Assembly (NCBI RefSeq): GCF_000208865.1
Contig: NC_018393.1
Span: forward strand, 1,674,001-1,738,000
Direction: 5' to 3'
Source of the DNA: Neospora caninum Liverpool
Lineage: Eukaryota > Apicomplexa > Conoidasida > Eucoccidiorida > Sarcocystidae
DNA: 64,000 nucleotides
The notes beneath the pieces were generated by a model that worked only from the letters and a program-made list of their open reading frames with translations, searched no databases and was not told the origin of the DNA. Positions within the stretch are counted from its first letter, which is position 1. Each line of letters begins with the position of its first letter. A program made the position numbers and the translations under genes. This document shows positions 35,813 through 48,600 of this stretch, piece by piece.

Positions 35813-38800
35813 TGTGGTGCTCTGTGCTGTTTTTGGTGCGCTGGTGACAACTTAGTCTTCCACTTGAGGACTCGGGCAAGCACGCATGCTTCTGAACAGG
35901 TACAGCTACTACAGCAAATTGCGTGCAACTAGGCAGCAGCCACAAGCAAGTACACACGTCGGTCCGGATCGCCGGAACGGTGTGTGCGAGACAGGATGAC
36001 TGTGCAGCACAGCAAGCGCTGTACGATCCTGAACCCAGCAAAGGTATTCCTCGCACTGGAAGTCGGTCTCCCACGTCTAGAGAAGAAGGACACCGGTGGG
36101 ACGAGCAAACCGCGGAATGCACCGTCTTGCGTCCTTTTCCAGGCCGTACGTGCCAGTCTCTAGCGCGAACATCCACTGGCCACTCCGCAGCAAGAAAGAA
36201 GGCTGCTGCTCAGCTAGTAAAGGGACGACAGCACGGCGAGGAAGAAATCCAGCACACTCGAATCCGCTCTTCCCACAAAACACCAGTGACTGTGCCAGCC
36301 TTGTGGTCTTCTGGAATCTTCGTGTAATCACGAAACAAACGAGCCAGCCAGCAATGCAATGGGAGTGCTGCGGGAGAGGCAGTTGTTGAGGCCGCAACCG
36401 CTCTGAAAGTGCTTGAGCTGCCAGACCACGAAACCTGCGTCCAGAAAATCGCTCACAGCGGCACAGAAAGACAGTAGCCGATGAAGGCCCCTACAAAGCA
36501 AGTACCACAACTCATGAAGCGGAGCACAAAAGAAGGCAAAATCTCTTTCTTTTCTCTCGGGACGGGGACCACAGTGATAGCAATAGCACTCGAGGACTCG
36601 GCCGCCGCCAGCCCTGGCACTTGCGCAAACCCTGCAAGTGGCCTAGCATCCTACAGCTCTTCCGGGTGAGTGCAGCGCACCAAGCTGAACCAGCAGGTCG
36701 CCAAGGGGCCTGCACAGCTACAAACTTTCGCGATCCTAAAAAACAAACAAGGAAGTATAAATTGTCAGCGCGTGAATTGTGAGAAATAAGCACGAGGCAC
36801 AAAACGGATGGTTTGCTTGGGCAGGAAACGAAATGGTTTTTGTCGGGTGTTTTTCTTCACGTGAAGCGACAGAGCAATTTTCCGTGGCGTCACACTGGAC
36901 GGGGACCCGGCCGAATAACAGCACCAGGGACGTCCTCGGACGATTCCCCCGCCACCTCCTCCCCCATCGTAGTTTTTTCCCAAAGAAACACTTCTGTTGC
37001 TGCTAGGATCCACGCAATGTGGTTTGACAGACGTGTAATCGCCTTTCGAGCAGCCGATCAATCAAAGACACTATTCTTAAATCCACCAGCTACGGTAACT
37101 CATTTAAAGGAGGGAAGACACCACGAACTTGGGCCTGCAGCAGAAAAGCAACCAGGTTGACCCCGCATTCAGATGTGAGAACGGACATACGAAAGCTTCG
37201 GCGACGGAAGTTTTCACTGTCGAGAGCGAGGACTTGGATTGATCCACTTCCTCCAAAAGGGACCTTAATTGTGGGGTGCCGAGCTGGCTGAGGTGGGCGG
37301 TTCCTGGTGAGCCTTCGCGGAGTCGCGCAACAGTACGGAGAGAACTGCACAAATAATGTCAAATTTGTGGTCGCATGCTCAACTCTTCGGTATGGGTTTT
37401 TCTCGACCATGTTTTCATCAGACTGGTCTTCTTATTGACAGCACTGGAGCACAGAAAAAGGAGACAAGCTGCTCGCAGTTGGAACCACGACAGACGTGAA
37501 ACCACTCGATCAGATTATCAGCTGGAAGAAGCCTCACTTCATCACCTACTTGTACATTCGTTGAATCCCCTGTCACACTGCAGTGCTGGAAAGTGGTTTG
37601 ACCACTGAGAAAACAGGGTGTGCCAAGCAAGCTTGGCCCATTCACCCCAAAACAGGTTTGACATGGCCATCCGGCCAGGCTCTGGAAGCGCTTTCCTTAA
37701 GAGAATATAGAATGCTACCACGCTACCACAACTGGCGCCTCCAGCATATGTTTTTCTCTTCTCAAGTTGTTTTTTTTTCTTATTCGTTTCATATCTACTT
37801 CGTTGCCTCAGTCGGTTGAGCGTTCATCCGCAGCCAGTATCCAAGTCGCATTTGTTCTGTTACCGCGACTGCTAACACTTATCATCTGCTTCACAGAGAT
37901 AGAAACCCTCGTGTGCACCCTTTGTCCACATCGGGGTTGGCAACACCCTTATCAAGGGCTACCCGTAGGTTGCTTGGGGAAAAGTTATAGGCGCTTTCTG
38001 AAAGACATTGGCAAGCGTCAATCGGCGAGGGCTTCCTCTCTGCCGTCCTTCATGCCTACAGAGAGGTTGAAATTAGCATTTGGCTTCGCTGAAGACGATG
38101 TACAGTGAACTGAAAAGTATCCCAAGGCTTGTTCAGGCCATGAAGTAGTCTTAACTGACCTTGATATGGTAGCCATATGCCCTTCAAGTATGTTGTTGTG
38201 ACTGTGGCACGAGCGAGATCCAAAAACAGACGGAGAGGGGCATACCTGCTAATGACTGAAAGGCAGCACGTAAGTTAGAGTCGTTGACAGGGCCGTATCA
38301 GGTCAAAGAGTGTGCGCAGTCCATTTGCTAAGGGAAACGCCTTGTGTTCTCCAGGATGTTCTCTGTCAATTGGGGCCCGTGCCTACCACATCCGCGGCAG
38401 GAGACCGCATGAATTAGGCAAGGAAATGCATTGTTAAATTATCACGGGTTGGAGCAGTAATGAAGGGTCCATTCCGCAGGAGGTGAGGTCTGCAAGGGAT
38501 CCCAAGGTGACAATCTTGAGAAGTAACACGCAAAAACTCCCACCTTCGTCTGCTTTCGTTGCTACGCAGCCGTGGCATACATCACACAGTCTACTCCTTA
38601 TTCGGGGAAATCTTTCCGGGGATCTCTGGAACTTTGTGGGCTGCAAAACGGGAAGAGAAAACGTGTGGCGGCACGGCCTCCCAGAGGGGGCAGGCCTTCC
38701 TTACAACGTATTACGTGTCGTGGAAGCGAGCCTGTGGAGATCTTTCTGTCAATTCCCGTTGCTTCGGTGCTGTGAAGGTCTTCGCCCTCCCGTCCTCAGG

Positions 38801-40911
38801 ACTTAATACCTTCACTTGGAAACGAGTTTCTGTCGCAATGAATTCCCTATAGAGCTTGAGAGAAATCCCGCTGTACCGGTGAACATTCATCCTCGTATAC
38901 ATGGACACGGTGTTGGAAAAGGGACTCCGAAGGTTTGTTTCTTTACTTGAAAGTTCACGGGGGCAGTGCGTAGGAGAGTCACCGTCTTCATCTTCACGAT
39001 GGCAGTCATTCTTACACACGACTAAAGGCCCGACGTGTGGGTATCATCAGTGTTTCACTCCTGTGTCACCTCACGCTGCGTATCTCCGCGTCTTACTTTG
39101 AGTAATAACAGCCAGCAGGTAGCTGCCTGAATAACCATGTATGTGTCACAGATAGACAACGCACAATTAGAGTTTTAAGGTAAGGCAGCTTAATCTTCCA
39201 TGTTGTTATGTTAATCAAATAAGAGTCATATAATATCCAATGAGGAATGCCTGATGTATTGGTATGGATACGATGCAAACGAATCTTGAAAAGCTGTTGC
39301 CGCCACGTTATTCCAGTAACAATAGCAGCTGATAGCTACGGCGTTCGTGCTCCCGTATACACCAAAACAACGTTTGCATTTGAACCAGAACGGGAACAAA
39401 CGCCCTTTGTTATGTCCACCAGGTGTTCCCGGGTGTAGGCCACAGGACTTGTACCGTTTCTAGACAACACCACCGGCTTGAAATGAGACATTTGCTATTT
39501 TTGATATGTCGGAGACAAGGCTCTCGAGTCGCTCATTATTTGAAAAAGAATAGAATATGCGCTAAAAGCACTGGCGATATGGCTCTACCACCCGTGCGCC
39601 CGTCGTGTCGCGAAGCTGTTGTTCCTAACAGGTAGGAATGTCGTCGTCAGCGGCTGGTGCATCAAACCGAAGATGCCATTTACCGAAGGCCTGCGACGAA
39701 CGCTGGGTTCAATCGCACTGGTTTTGCCTGCCCATCACACGGTGATTACCCTGCAACTGGACCTGTATTGTGACTGGGTCTCTATCGTCAGCCTCTCTTA
39801 ACATGCCGTGATGGAGGCGCTCGTTCTGCAATCTGGCTAACACCTTATTGGGCCGCATGGGGAACTACGGCCATCCCGTAGCACAACCGACAGCGGTTTT
39901 TTTGACCCTGTGAAAATCTCGTGGTTCTACAATCACATTGTAACCGGACCTGTCATACGTATGTCTTCTTGCTCTTTCCATGTCACATCACGCGACCAAC
40001 TGTGACGGGCATGCCGCATATACAATCCTTGCGCGGGAGATTGTGTCCACTATGCTAAAACGTAGTCTCCTGTTCCTTCAAATTTATGTAAGACACGGCA
40101 TGACCCGTACGGTCTGGCAGTACTTCAGCATCTCCCTTTCCATTCAGTATCTTAAACGAAGCCAAGGCTCCTTTGCGGTCAAATATCGTTATGTAGTTGT
40201 TCCCGTACACCTGCGTCACTGCCCCAGTGCGGATATCTACACCGCAATGCACGCTTCGAAGTGGAACACTTTAACTGGAAAACCAGGGGCCGTGGCGACA
40301 TCGAGAGGCATCAACCAACTCCGAAGGGCATCAACAGATCTCTGGATGAAAAACTTCTGGTCACTTCCAGTGAGTACGAACACATGCCACATCTTTCGCC
40401 TACCAGCGCTTGTTTCACTTCCTGGTACCGTACAAGGTATTTGTTGTACCATAGGACGTTCGAGATTATATACTGTCTAACCGAGAGATATGCACTGCTC
40501 GAAGGCTCCCACACCAGAACCTTCAGAACTCCAGTTGGCGCCCATTCAGTTTCTAAAAAACATGAGACAGGAATGGATATGGGGCTCCGGTAATAGAACT
40601 TATTACAGATGTAGTACCACTACTGGTGATGTGACTATCAGCGCAAAACCCCCTTGGTACCACCAGCCCGGCAATCTATCGCCGCTTGGATATCTCTGTA
40701 CGGTAGCAAACTTGCACGTGGCATTGACACTGTAGGAAACGTTTCTTTTGTTTAAACGTTCGTCCGGCGAAAAAAGAGAGCACCCGGTATCGATGCATTT
40801 CTACAGCTTCAGAGCGCAATAAATTTGCTTATAGAAAAGACTTCAGTGAACCAGGTGGGGCTGCCATCACAGCTTCGTCGCCTCATTCGGCACCACGTAA
40901 CCACCATTCGT
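35813..40911. other. Intergenic region, no supported gene
   Basis: About 5.1 kb upstream of the 1295-residue gene and downstream of the small membrane-protein gene. All open frames are short (<170 codons), mostly start at non-ATG codons, and show neither motifs nor matching splice sites. Contains promoter and 5' UTR of the gene starting at 35812, and 3' UTR of the gene ending at 40912. A G-poor stretch with GGGGGAGGAGGTGGCGGGGG-type sequence (minus strand) at 36945-36965 is the only low-complexity island noted. Confidence 0.45.
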
Positions 40912-41412
40912 TTAGATTGCCTTTTTCTTTTTGGCACGCGTTTTCTTCCGATTAGCCTCCGCTCTGGCCTTCAGAGCTTCTTGCCGCCCCCTTCCTCCGT
41001 ACAAGTCGTACAGAAATAATCCCCAATAAAAGCCAGCTTGAGACTGCACCCCCAAATGGACCCCGAACATGAAGTGTTGCGCCAGACTACCCGCGGCCAA
41101 ACGCATGCCAATTTGTCTTACAGCAAAACCCATACAGAAAAGCAAAAGTGAGGCCTTTGCATAGATCTCGCCACGGTTGGACACTCCTACTTTCTTAGCA
41201 AACGAAGGCGCCGCCACTTTTTTCTGGCTTGCTGCAGGGGCAGCACCAGCATTGTTATCTTCCTCGACATCAGGCAGGGGCACCGGTCCACTTGTGAAAG
41301 TCTGTTTCGGTGCCGCTCCATCAGGCGTACCCACACACACCCACAACGCCTGTTCGATGGCAGCTATCATCACGATGCAGAAAATAATCTGTGGCGCTTG
41401 TCTTCGCATCAT
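40912..41412 (-). CDS. Small predicted secretory/membrane protein, 166 aa, unknown
   Basis: Uninterrupted frame starting MMRRQAPQIIFCIVMIAA, which reads as a signal peptide or signal anchor (basic n-region, hydrophobic h-region ending near residue 27). A Pro/Ala-rich, partly acidic stretch follows (residues ~30-70). Two or three hydrophobic segments lie in residues ~88-138 (AKASLLLFCMGFAVRQIGMR; GSLAQHFMFGVHLGVQ; GFYWGLFLYDLYGG). The tail is strongly basic and ends NRKKTRAKKKKAI. This topology fits an integral protein of the endomembrane system or a secretory organelle such as dense granules; no family recognised. ATG at 41412 is immediately followed by a second ATG (41409), either could be used. 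The longer frame upstream begins only with TTG. An upstream exon cannot be excluded. Confidence 0.55.
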   Translation of the reverse strand: MMRRQAPQIIFCIVMIAAIEQALWVCVGTPDGAAPKQTFTSGPVPLPDVEEDNNAGAAPAASQKKVAAPSFAKKVGVSNRGEIYAKASLLLFCMGFAVRQIGMRLAAGSLAQHFMFGVHLGVQSQAGFYWGLFLYDLYGGRGRQEALKARAEANRKKTRAKKKKAI

Positions 41413-41638
41413 GCTACACAATCAGAAAAGTCTCGGAGAAGGATGCTGGGAGCGGTAGAAAATCAGGCGCGAACTTTAAACAGCTCCTAAGATCGAAGCA
41501 CGCGTCTGGTGACAGGGTCACACATTACTGCCACCCAGCAAGGTGGATTAACCTGCAGACAGGATATCAATATCCGCCGAACTCAATAAGAAACGCGACG
41601 GGATTTTTGTACGAGCTCTCGCCGAAATACGTATCTTC

Positions 41639-41943
41639 CTAACCCATCATCTTGCGCGAAATCATGGCGAGTCGCCTGTTCGATCCGGTGACATCACCCT
41701 GCAATGGCCACTGGCAAAAAAAACGGAAACAGGGCACACGGTATTTGCAGGTTCGTTGTTCGTTTATTGAGAGATCCAAGCCGCACTCTACCCCAATGGG
41801 TTCACTGTCACGTGGCGCCGTCACCTCTAACAGTTGATGCCCTTCTCCTGCGTGGCAAACTGCCAGAATGTCGAATGCAGGACAACCGCTCGGCAAGACA
41901 AATGGGGACGAAGAGGAAAACAGCACTGCAATAGTTGCCACGA
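41639..41943 (-). CDS. Candidate exon of a secreted cysteine-containing protein (weak)
   Basis: Minus-strand frame opening after a good acceptor (cctggtttttgtattgcag|TC) and ending at a stop at 41639. It encodes a hydrophobic stretch (VATIAVLFSSSSPFVLP) then CPAFDILAVCHAGEGHQLLE and IGVECGLDLSI. The spaced cysteines and short beta-like segments are reminiscent of extracellular Cys-rich domains of coccidian surface proteins, but too little is present to name one. No ATG begins it; a partner exon would have to lie to the right of 41944 or the frame is non-coding. It could also be 5' exon sequence of the neighbouring 166-residue protein. Confidence 0.2.
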
Positions 41944-44900
41944 CTGCAATACAAAAACCAGGTGCTAGGAGAACCGGTGCACGTGTAATGCCTCGAATAA
42001 ATTTGCCCTCGCAAAAAACACAAATCGACAACGCACTTGAAGTACGAGAGCTGTCACTTTGCCCAAGACTGTAGACTGGACTTTATATAACGGATAGACG
42101 TTAGCGCTTTGGAATCGAGACAACATTACGATTCGGACGGTGGAGTCGATGGCATCTAGAAGAGTTCGAGGAAAGCAAGTTTCGTCTATGCTCCTCTACA
42201 TAGCGTATTAGTAGAACACGCGTCTCTAAAGCGGATTGCTGGCGAGGAGGGCATATGCTCGAGGGCTAGTCTTACGTCCTCACCTCAGTTCTCCACGGCA
42301 CGCGGAGACAGCGGAGGCTGCCCATCAGCTTCTCCTACCACTAATGGTGTGGTTCGTCTCTAGCGGGTGGTGCTTCGCAACAGACCATGTCAAGCAGGGA
42401 AAGTAACAGTCAACTGCCACCCCCCTTCAGTATCGACAACCGGTTATGAAAAGGCCACGAGCCTGCCGCTGGTAGTCTCTCTCAGTTTATTCAGGCGTTG
42501 ATTCATTGGTATTTCTACAATGGGGCGTGGCCTGATGACCCGAAAAAAAGTGAATTCAACGCTGGCGGTCGTGCGCCACTGCAGGAGACGGGAACAGCCT
42601 GAGGGCGCCTTTACCAGGAGTTGCACACTCTGATTGCTGCATAGCTGGTTTTCTCCAGTCAAGGAAACTGTACTAGGTATCTATTGACTGACTGGATTTT
42701 AAATAAGAGATACTGGGGCTGTCGGATGCGACTCTTGACACTGTACATAATTTTTTTATCGCTAGCGCCGGGACTGTATACTGTGTACCTACGGTAGTAC
42801 TATCATGGCTCTTCTTCAAAATAAACTTCATGGAAAACCTACATTTCGCATGTTTGGTTGACATTTCACCGCCCGCCTGTAACTGTTTTTAAACAGTGAT
42901 TAACATTTCCTTTCCTTTACGCACTCAGGGCATGCAATACCAACCAGATAAAAAGTGAAGCTAGACTCCCTGGTACGCATTATAAACTGGGATTCCTCAG
43001 TTTGTACAAACTACCTTTTTCTGTGAAGGGGGGACTAGACTGTGAAGGCCTTTGTTTACCGGATCCAAGTTCTATTGTGTTCGCAGAGCACAGATAAGAT
43101 GATAGCAATTTGGGGAAATAGAACTTATTGAACACCATGAATTAATGCAACAAAGACAAGGGTTTTCTGGGATCATTCTTGGCATAACGTTAAATCCAAG
43201 AATATGCATAGGTTAGAACATTAACAGAATACTAGGCAAGAGTACAACAAATCAGATACTTACGAAAGGTGAAAAACCTATGGATACATGGAAAACCACG
43301 GTTCATCCCCGATTTATTTAACTCAGAGGAGCATACCGTTATATTTGATGATCTTACGTGTTCACGTTTGTATAACTCAAATCGAATAAACACAGCGACA
43401 TATTTACTGTTATATTTGGTATTCTGTACCAACCGATCTAAAATTGTGATGTCTACGTTACGTGACGAGCCGAGAAGTAGCAACAGGATGGGAATTTATG
43501 ATGTCGTATGCTACAACTCCCTCGACGACGCCGCTGTGCGGGAGCACGGAACATGGACGACAACTAAGACTTATCCCCAGGACGTCTACCTCTTGTCGCA
43601 CAGCCTGTTCCCACACGCGACGCCCGCCGACATAATCCGCCCACCCGAAGGCAAGCTCTCGACACAGTGTGAGGGAACCTTAAGTGACAGTAGGACAATT
43701 GGGCATGCCACCAGCCCTTGTCCTTTCGATATGGCCAGGTGCACGACCGCGATTCCGTTTTGACAACTAAAATGCGTGATACCCCTTTCTATTTTTTCTC
43801 AAGCTCTATCGGTGTCAATGGTGTGTCTACGTGCACAGACCAGACCGCCAGCACATTAGCAGGCGGCGTTTCACTGAGCGAGTGTTTAAATAGCATCCAG
43901 GTGCTGCTGTTTGTGGCGCATCGTATAAAGCAGTGCATTCCTTTCGTTCAGCTGATCACAGGCAGTCCTCAGGTCACATATCCGCGAACACCCACTGTCG
44001 TCGCAAAGCCGGGTGACCCCACAGTCCGCACACACTCACAGAACACCACACACCGGTGAATCACAATCCAAACGTTTCTTTGCCGAGGTGAGATCATTCC
44101 CTGCGCTGCTCAAATTGGAACATATGACTGGAAGCCTTGGCTGAAGCATTGCCCCGTCAGGGAGACATGCGGCCCTGCATGTCAACCAACAGACGGTACA
44201 TACCTCTCATGCAGTTGCGTTGCTACGCCGCATCCGCTGAACTGCACACGAAGGCACGACACGAAAGTCTTTTGCTTGCTGCTCATCTAGGAAGTGAAGC
44301 GAGCTGCAATGTCGTACGCTTGGAACCAACATCTTATATGGCGGCGGCGCCGTCCCTGCTCGACATACGCTTGCAAATGGTTTGCGCATCAGTCCGCTGC
44401 TGCCAACTACTCGCCCACTTCCGTGAGCGAGGCGGCGGTATTGGAAACAAATGTTGCTCATTCCACCAATATTTTAAAAGGTACAGCCGTTCTTTTTACT
44501 GCGAGATATGCGGACACGTATCGCTCCCTATCAGAAGACTGACGGACCCATGCCAGTGTGACGGGATAGAGTCGTTCGTTGCCTTCATCGTTTACACAAT
44601 TACCCTCTTAAAAGTCCTCTTTCTTTTGAGTCGCCGCGGTCGGTGCATCTAGTCACCCAACAAGAGGCTGACTCTTTAAAACACTGAACAATCAATTTGC
44701 GTGTACCCTTTCCCAGGCCCTATCACAGCGGTCTCATGCAGCCTTAAAAATGGCAACGCATAACGCATTTAGCAAGCTGTCGAGCCAATGACGATCTGAT
44801 TCCACGCAACTCTATTTGACCGTGCACGGGTGATTAGGTCTCCATACAACCGCTTGCCTTGCTGACTACAAGGCTCGTACAATTGTGTCCCCCACCGACG

Positions 44901-45677
44901 ATTAAGCTAGACCATACTCTCGCCAGCATCCGGGGCAACACGGATGCACATCACTATCATAGTATCATTCCATCGGTAAACCCACATATACGACTATAAG
45001 ACCTTTTAACCGCGCAGTGGATGGACGCAATTGCCTACCTATGGCGACATGCAGTAAATGGGTTGCACCAGCGCACCAAACACCAAACATACACCCACTA
45101 GGGTGGCAGGATACCTGCGACCGAGGAGGACGCAATGACTAACACCAGTCTTCACACGCCGTTCACCATTTGGGCAACAGCAGCATCTTTAGCGTATCGT
45201 CACTGTGCCCACACATAACTAGCGCGTCCCCAGGCAAAAATGCACTGCAGTCAGACGAACTGAAACGTGAAACTGGTCTTCGAATTTCTTTAGACTTCCG
45301 CCCATACCGTCAGTAAGAAAACCTGCCGCTCTTCGCCACCGTATCATGTGCGTCAGGTCACAGATAACCTCGCATGATTTCTACACATCTACACCCAAAT
45401 TGCTGTCAAAATAGCTCATCCACGTCTGCAAACCAGTCAAATTACAACGTCACCACTTGGTGTACATCTGGTATGGCAACATTGCAAAACGCGAGTCTGA
45501 CATCTGATCTGCGTCTCGCTCACTATCGCTAGTCAGTAGCTTCCCTTGGACACTACGTGCATGTCCAGTTTCTCAAGCATTCATTTGCGCATCCTTCCAC
45601 GCCAGCAGAAGACCCGACTTTCTGCCCTTTATTTGCGCCACCTGTTTCTCCGGTTGCACTCTCCGGCCCGACTGGCC
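41944..45677. other. Intergenic, AT-rich, no supported gene
   Basis: About 3.7 kb, among the AT-richest parts of the window (notably 42.6-43.5 kb). The open frames at 43269-43763 and 44137-44652 (+) begin with non-ATG codons and have no motif. Contains the 3' flank of the Kelch gene next to 45678. Confidence 0.45.
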
Positions 45678-48600
45678 TCAGCGAGGCACCAACCGCTCTA
45701 CTTCTGACAAGCGCTTTTTCAGGCTTTCATTCTCTTCCCGTATGGCAGCCATCTCTTCCGCCAATTTGCTGATTGCCTGCTGCATCTGGGCAAGTTTCGC
45801 CCCCTTGTCAGCTGACTGAGTTTCACCGGTCAGTTTCACAATCTCGTCTAGTGCTTCCACCTGCAGCAGACATGTCATAACACACCAACACAATAGAATG
45901 CCCGATCAAAAAAAAAAATCTCCTGAGTACAAATGAAAATGCGGGAGTTGCATGTGCTGTCAATCACCCGGAGCTCGCACAGCAGCTTCGTCTCCTCCCG
46001 AACCCCAAACAAATGAGAAACATCGCCACTGGTACAGAGTTGTTTACGCTTCTCACCACCCACAGCGCAAGCATCACCTAGCCCGTCACAATCGGGGCCC
46101 CTAGACTCCTCAAATGGCTGAAAAAGACTGTTCTTCGCGACTCGCTATCCATGGATGTATTGATTACCTGGTGTCGGAGTGCACTGAAGCTAACAAACGT
46201 CACCAACGGCGACAACCGGAAAACATCGCAGGTTGCCACCGCGCTGTTTGTACCCTCTTCGCGAGCACCAAATGAATACACGGCCCTCGTGCTCTGGATT
46301 ACGGTCAGGTTGGACAACTCCACGTTTGCCGAACTCAACACAGATTGGACAGTAATTGAAAACCAGCAGTTCGCCTGCATATCGTAGGCGTACATATCTG
46401 AGAAAAAAGACAACAATGCTACAGCGCAGAAATAAAGAGCAAAGTCGTCTGACCTCATTACTATTCATGAAATTCAGGGCTCGAGCCACCAAACGCTCAG
46501 GTAACAGGACAGTGTCTCCGAGCGAACAGCTTCCACATCTGCCTGCCCGCGCCGAAACCAGCACGAACGCCGGCAGATTCCCCTTTTGTGGGAACTCAGG
46601 TGCCTCCGGCGCAGTGCAAGGCAATCTAGCAGCACACGTTGTAGGACATCGGCCTTACCACCAAGCACAGAGTCCCTAAACCAGCCGTGATTCACGCCAC
46701 CACAAATCAGCATCCAGTGGTTATCGAAGATGCATGAACCGTGCCTGAAAAGGTACGAAAGATCCACAACCACACAACCGGCAAGGAATCGCGCAACAAG
46801 TCGCTCTACAGCTATGGTGTACTTTACACGAGCCATCAGCAATAGCTTCACGAAGTTCACTATACGGATTGTGACGTGGAGGAAGAAGCAAATGCATAGT
46901 TCCCTCCTCGGGTTGGTCTCGTGTGCACTGAATAAAAACCGTCTTCTGTGGAAGACTTCCTCCAATACCATATTTGGCACCTTGGCTACTTGGAGGATGC
47001 TGCGAACTCAACAAACAATCTTTATCCACCGACTGCGTTACGTGCTCTGTCAACGAAAGATACTTGCGCTGACACGCAGCGACTGGCGCCTTCAATTGGA
47101 CACGGATTATCTCCTAAGCATTAAGTCTCCAAAGTCCGGCTTTTTGAGGGGGGACACTTAAAAGTGCCATACACTTACTTGAATCGCGGTGGTGGAGCAT
47201 TGCCAGCATAGTCAACAATCTGGTTCCACCGACAGGTAGATAGAGTGAATATCCAAAGATCATTTGTTGCCGATCCAGTGCCTGCGTGTTAGGCACACAA
47301 CATGCATAAACACAGTGACGGCCACAACACGAGTAAACCCCGGGATACTCTGGGCCAAAGTGAAGTCCAAAAGGAAGGTGTGTGAATGGACAGAGGGTCA
47401 TCACTCAAAGGCGCATTTCCGGCCTAGGCCATTTGTGCGTCAGCAGAGCCACCTGACGGCAGAAACTTCCTCACAACAGATATCAACGCCGCTACTCTCG
47501 GTCACTAGCACCTGTAGGTTGTAACTCTGGGAGCTGCCGTTCGCTTCTCATTTGTCTCTTACCAGATATATCACCGCCAAAGAAGTAGAAGCATGGAACC
47601 TTGTGTCGACTGTGTACCCACATGCATGCCGTATGACCTGTCCTAGCCGGCATTGCAATCGTCTCCGGGGATGGTGTCCCAGGAGCAGCTCCTTTCGGAC
47701 ACCGATACTGCACCTGGGTCCAATCTGTACCATCAAACTGCCACATGTCGTCCATCACTCTTTCACCATCAGAGCCTGCCAGTGCGGGACGTCGGTAAGG
47801 GACAGGCGCACAAGCATCGGAGACAACATATAGGCCCTCTGAAACGCATGTCTCTCTTTATATGCCTTCGACTCATCAAATCGATATACGACACATACAC
47901 GCGTGGCATTCACCTTCTCTTAAAAGGATAAAGAATCGACGCAGCTGCGTTCTGCGAGTTCCAGTCGAGAATCTTCTACGCTGCGGAAATCTTGTTTACC
48001 GCGTTTCGATGAGAATGCTGTGGAGGGAAGTCCACGACTTGCCTTTTCCACTTCCCAGGACATACCTCCATGGATATAGACTCGTCCGTCGTTGACCAAG
48101 GCCACATGACCATGTCGTGCAGGCGGTTTGTGCTCGGTTCGGACTGCTGTCCACGCCCGCATCGGTGGGTCATACTTGTATGTCGTGGACAACTGCTCAC
48201 ACTCATCACAACCTCCGAAGAGAATTAGCTGTTCTCGGCCTGAAGAACAACACAAACGTGCACGACAGAATCACGCGGATTCTGCTCAAACAACAGCTTG
48301 AGTAACGCGAGATGTGAGGAGCGCCGCCGCTCCAGCGGGTCAATGCTGTTCCTCCAAAACTGTTCCAGCATATTGCACACATGCGTGGCATCAACGAAGA
48401 ACAGCGGCCTATGTGAAGCCGCCTTTGTCGACCACAACCTTTGGATGGCCCGCCCGAGAAGTCCGACACCCGTTGCATCACCCATGCACCTCCAACTGCC
48501 ACGCACAAAGAATCCCACATGGGTTTTAAACACTTTCGGATGCCACAGGTTGACACCTGATCTCCGTGAATTCGAGCAAGAGGCCAAAATACTTGAAGAA

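Noticed and set aside
37805..37875. tRNA A-box-like sequence (ctcagtcggttgagcgttc)
   Set aside because: No matching acceptor stem, anticodon arm or GGTTCGAATCC-type B box at the right distance.
43269..43763. 164-codon open frame on +
   Set aside because: Begins with GTG in AT-rich DNA and has no recognisable motif or splice support.
44137..44652. 171-codon open frame on +
   Set aside because: Starts with a non-ATG codon, no motif, opposite strand also open.
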